Shown piece after piece: positions 61,450 through 64,000 of a stretch of 64,000 nucleotides of DNA. The translations under genes were made by a program, and so were the position numbers. Location: the NCBI RefSeq assembly GCF_011170085.1, contig NZ_BLLI01000001.1, positions 1-64,000 on the forward strand. The letters are read 5' to 3'. Below the pieces are notes generated by a model. It had not been told where the DNA came from and did not search any database. It saw only the letters and a program-made list of their open reading frames with translations. The stretch is from Pseudolactococcus hodotermopsidis (lineage in GTDB: Bacteria; Bacillota; Bacilli; Lactobacillales; Streptococcaceae). Within the stretch, counting starts at the first letter, position 1; each line of letters starts with the position of its first letter.

Positions 61450-62186
61450 GCGACATCATTCTTGAAATCAAAAATCTAAAAAAATCTTTTGGGCAAAATG
61501 AAGTGCTGAAAAATATTCATATGACAGTCGCTTCTGGCGAGGTCATCTCCATTATCGGCAGTTCTGGGAGCGGGAAATCAACCCTTTTGCGCTCGATTAA
61601 CTTGCTTGAGGACCCGACTTCTGGTGAAATTCTCTACAAGGGCGAAAATGTTCTTGAAAAAGGCTACGATCTTAACAAATATCGCACGCATTTGGGCATG
61701 GTTTTTCAATCTTTTAACCTGTTCAACAATCTTAACGTTTTAGAAAATGTTATTGTAGCGCAGACAACGGTACTCAAACGCAATCGTGCTGAGGCGCGAG
61801 AGATTGCACTGAAAAACCTCAAATCTGTGGGTATGGATAGCTTTGCAAATGCCAAACCCGCCCAATTATCTGGCGGTCAAAAGCAACGTGTCGCAATCGC
61901 CCGCGCCCTCTCAATGAACCCAGATGTTTTATTGTTTGACGAACCAACTAGCGCCCTTGATCCCGAAATGGTCGGCGAAGTCTTGAAAACGATGAAAGAA
62001 CTGGCTGAAAGTGGCTTAACCATGGTTATCGTCACGCATGAAATGGAATTTGCGCGTGATGTCTCTGACCGCGTGATTTTCATGGATAAAGGCGTCGTCG
62101 CCGAAAGTGGCTCGCCTGAGGAAATCTTTGTCAATCCTAAAGAAGAGCGAACGAAAGAATTTTTGACACGTTTTTTGAAGGAATAG
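61446..62186 (+). CDS. Amino-acid ABC transporter ATP-binding protein
   Basis: 246 aa. Walker [17 protein letters not shown] (about 36-51), signature [18 protein letters not shown] (about 138-155), Walker [19 protein letters not shown], and the switch His in [11 protein letters not shown]. Closest to GlnQ-type polar amino acid importers. ATGA overlap with the permease gene; ribosome site AGGAGGTGAAAA. Confidence 0.95.
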   Translation: MSDIILEIKNLKKSFGQNEVLKNIHMTVASGEVISIIGSSGSGKSTLLRSINLLEDPTSGEILYKGENVLEKGYDLNKYRTHLGMVFQSFNLFNNLNVLENVIVAQTTVLKRNRAEAREIALKNLKSVGMDSFANAKPAQLSGGQKQRVAIARALSMNPDVLLFDEPTSALDPEMVGEVLKTMKELAESGLTMVIVTHEMEFARDVSDRVIFMDKGVVAESGSPEEIFVNPKEERTKEFLTRFLKE

Positions 62187-62197
62187 AAAGGAATATT

Positions 62198-62862
62198 ATG
62201 ATTAACAAAATGTCACAAACATTGGATTGGGCATATGACAAAACATTGTCAGGTTACCTTGGACAAAAAAATATTTATGAATTCGTTGAAGATTATCGCT
62301 CCAAATATGATAGCGAAACAGCGATTGAAAAGTTAATACAGACGCAAACAAAAAAGCAGCAACATCTGGTTTTGTGACAGGATTCGGCGGAGTTATAACA
62401 ATGCCAGTAGCAATCCCAGCAAATATCACAACAGTCATTTTGTTTCAAATGAGAATGATCGCTGCGATTGCTTTGATACGTGGTTACGATTTGCATGATG
62501 ACCAAGTTCGTACTTTTGTTTATGCAACATTGGCTGGAACTACTGTTTCAGATTTAGTCAAAAAAACAGGTATTGTTTTTGGTAACAAATTAGGAGTTTC
62601 TTTGGTTAAAAAAATCCCTGGAAAAGTATTAACAAAAATTAATCAAGCTGTTGGTTTTCGTTTAGCGACAAAATTTGGTTCTAAAGGATTGATTAATTTA
62701 GGAAAAATGGTGCCTGTTATTGGTGCGGGTATTGGTGGTGCGTTTGATACAGCAACAACATTACAAATTGCTAAATTAGCTAAAAAATCTTTTTCTGAGC
62801 TTGGACTTAATGTTGGTAACGGTACAATTCTCGCAAAAGATGTCACTGATAGCGTGAAATAA
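62198..62862 (+). pseudogene. EcsC-family protein with a frame break at a slippery A6G
   Basis: The ATG at 62198 (AGAAAGGAATATT before it) opens a 59-residue frame, MINKMSQTLDWAYDKTLSGY to EKLIQTQTKKQQHLVL, ending at a TGA. The homologous remainder continues in the -1 frame as AATSGFVTGFGGVITMPVAI, TTVILFQMRMIAAIALIRGY and so on to TDSVK at 62862. The two frames join at ACA AAA AAG C (about 62350-62358), the A-AAA-AAG heptamer used for -1 frameshifting in dnaX. So the product could be made by programmed frameshifting, or the gene is mutated. EcsC proteins are of unknown function. Same direction as the transporter genes. Confidence 0.75.
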
Positions 62863-62874
62863 TTTCGTAAACAA

Positions 62875-63010
62875 AAAGAGGCTGGAACAAAAGTCTCAAA
62901 AATAGAAAGACCGCATGAAACTCGTTTTTGAAAACGTTGATTTCATGCGGTTCTTCTAGTTTATAATTAGCTAAATTATGCTAATTTTCGACTTTTATCC
63001 CAGCCTCTTT
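62875..63010. repeat. Large palindromic element between convergent genes
   Basis: 136 bp with ends AAAGAGGCTGGAACAAAAGT and GACTTTTATCCCAGCCTCTT plus T (imperfect complement) and an inner hairpin ACCGCATGAAA/TTTCATGCGGT. The AGAGGCTGG(G/A)ACAAAA motif is a well-known small repeat of lactic acid bacteria. It also gives a bidirectional terminator between ecsC and the alcohol dehydrogenase. Confidence 0.75.
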
Positions 63011-63025
63011 CCTTTCTCAAAAAAC

Positions 63026-64000
63026 TTACAGTAAACTTCTATATAACTCTGCAATTTCCTCAACCGTTGCATCACGTGGATTACCTGGGGTACAAACGTC
63101 TTTGAAAGCATCTTTGGCAATGTCTGCAATGTCTTTAGCTTTTACGCCCAATTCTGAAATCGTGCGTGGAATGCCAACGTCTTCGCCGAGTTTATCAACG
63201 GTGTTACAAGCTATATCTCTGATTTCTTCAATTGATATGCCGTCAACAGCCACACCCATTGCTTTAGCAATATCACGATATTTTTCACCTGAAAATGCTT
63301 TGTTAAAGCGCATCACGGTTGGCAATAATGAGGCGCATGCGACACCGTGCGGAATGTTGTACCAAGCCGAAAGTGGGTGCGCCATACCATGAACTAGCCC
63401 CAGACCAACATTTGAAAAGCCCATACCTGCGATATATTGACCAAGCGCCATGTCCTCGCGGGCTTTTTGATCCTCGTCCAAAACAGAGGCACGCAAGGCG
63501 TTTCCGATAATTTCAATCGCTTTGATATGAAGCATATCTGTCATTTCCCAAGCACCCTTGGTAATATAGCCCTCAATCGCATGTGTCAGCGCATCCATAC
63601 CAGTCGCCGCAGCAAGAGATTTCGGCATGCCCATCATCATATCGCTATCAACAAAAGCAACAATCGGAATATCGTGCGGATCAACACAAACAAATTTGCG
63701 ATGATGATTTTCGTCGGTAATAACGTAGTTAATCGTCACTTCAGCAGCTGTCCCAGAAGTCGTCGGCACTGCCAAAATCGGCAAACAAGGTCTTCTCGTC
63801 TCAGCCACACCTTCAAGGCTGATAACATCTTCAAATTCAGGATTTGTCGTGATAACGCCAATCGCTTTTGCTGTATCAATCGGCGAACCACCGCCAATAG
63901 CGATAATCACATCCGCCTCAGCTGCTTTAACTGCAGCCACACCGTCCTTGACATTTTGAATCGTCGGATTGGGCACAACACCGTCAAAAATAGTGTAAGT
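63026..64000 (-). CDS. Iron-containing alcohol dehydrogenase (N-terminus outside window)
   Basis: 325 codons are visible, reading in frame to the window edge (TYTIFDGVVPNPTIQNVKDG). NAD-binding GGGSPIDTAKAIGV, TSGTAAEVTINYVIT, and the metal-ligand segments ATGMDALTHAIEGY and GLVHGMAHPLSAWYNIPHGV (iron-binding His residues) show a group III iron-dependent dehydrogenase of the FucO/1,3-propanediol/lactaldehyde type. The usual length is about 380 aa, so about 55 residues are missing. Substrate not deducible. Confidence 0.92.
   Translation of the reverse strand, partial: TYTIFDGVVPNPTIQNVKDGVAAVKAAEADVIIAIGGGSPIDTAKAIGVITTNPEFEDVISLEGVAETRRPCLPILAVPTTSGTAAEVTINYVITDENHHRKFVCVDPHDIPIVAFVDSDMMMGMPKSLAAATGMDALTHAIEGYITKGAWEMTDMLHIKAIEIIGNALRASVLDEDQKAREDMALGQYIAGMGFSNVGLGLVHGMAHPLSAWYNIPHGVACASLLPTVMRFNKAFSGEKYRDIAKAMGVAVDGISIEEIRDIACNTVDKLGEDVGIPRTISELGVKAKDIADIAKDAFKDVCTPGNPRDATVEEIAELYRSLL

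Noticed and set aside
62925-62942. cre-like TTGAAAACGTTGATT
   Set aside because: One consensus position is wrong, and it lies in the loop of a repeat element between convergent genes, where it would control nothing.

Overview
This window is chromosomal DNA of a low-GC Gram-positive coccus of the Streptococcaceae, most likely a Lactococcus species. PepX (about 768 aa), the ackA/ytxK-type methyltransferase pair, the snf2-like helicase/murC neighbourhood, CppA, the rpsF-ssb-rpsR operon and the abundant small palindromic repeats all fit that group. From memory the proteins look clearly diverged from L. lactis itself, so the species is not assigned. Most genes are on the minus strand. Housekeeping genes include frr-pyrH, ackA, murC, valS, ybaB, rlmD-type methyltransferase, recX, an rsuA-type pseudouridine synthase, rpsF-ssb-rpsR, uppP and a tRNA-Leu.

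Layout. 0-0.2 kb: edge of an IS5-type insertion sequence. 0.2-3.8 kb: heterodimeric ABC exporter. 4-14.3 kb: housekeeping block, with a candidate CiaR-dependent small RNA at 8.2 kb. 14.4-19.6 kb: a type VII secretion (LXG) toxin island. It holds two helper proteins, one full LXG toxin with its immunity gene, then promoterless toxin-tip cassettes (one with an immunity gene, one with an EndoU nuclease tip and none) and a remnant of another. The island is bounded by perfect 47-bp direct repeats that duplicate the 3' end of the neighbouring serine-hydrolase gene. 19.6-27.9 kb: serine hydrolase, cppA, a TauE-like exporter, a sortase, a CPBP protease, an aquaglyceroporin, pepX and traX. 28-35 kb: valS surrounded by defence genes, namely an AbiL/RloAB pair, a decayed restriction-modification system and a DUF4143 ATPase. 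36-38.6 kb: an orphan T-box leader and a TetR-controlled MFS exporter with a small upstream ORF.

41.3-50.6 kb: a complete type III-A (Csm) CRISPR-Cas interference module in the order cas10-csm2-csm3-csm4-csm5-csm6-cas6, followed by a CRISPR array split in two by a RelBE-type toxin-antitoxin pair. No cas1 or cas2 is present. The cyclase motif of Cas10, the HD motif, the Csm3 catalytic Asp and the Csm6 HEPN motif are all intact. A consensus CcpA (cre) site lies on the cas10 start codon, and a non-autonomous transposable element sits between csm5 and csm6. 50.7-64 kb: recX, pseudouridine synthase, a TetR regulator, a secreted lipase, ribosomal and ssb genes, a membrane MutS-like protein, a membrane gene broken by a small palindromic element, uppP, an amino-acid ABC transporter, an ecsC gene with a frame break at a slippery A6G, and a truncated iron-dependent alcohol dehydrogenase.

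The most unusual signals are: the toxin-antitoxin pair inside the CRISPR array with CcpA-type control of the operon; the LXG cassette island with its gene-end direct repeats; the csRNA-like small RNA; two T-box-terminator-like sequences flanking the valS/defence segment; and at least three families of small inverted-repeat elements that have inserted into promoters, operons and one gene.
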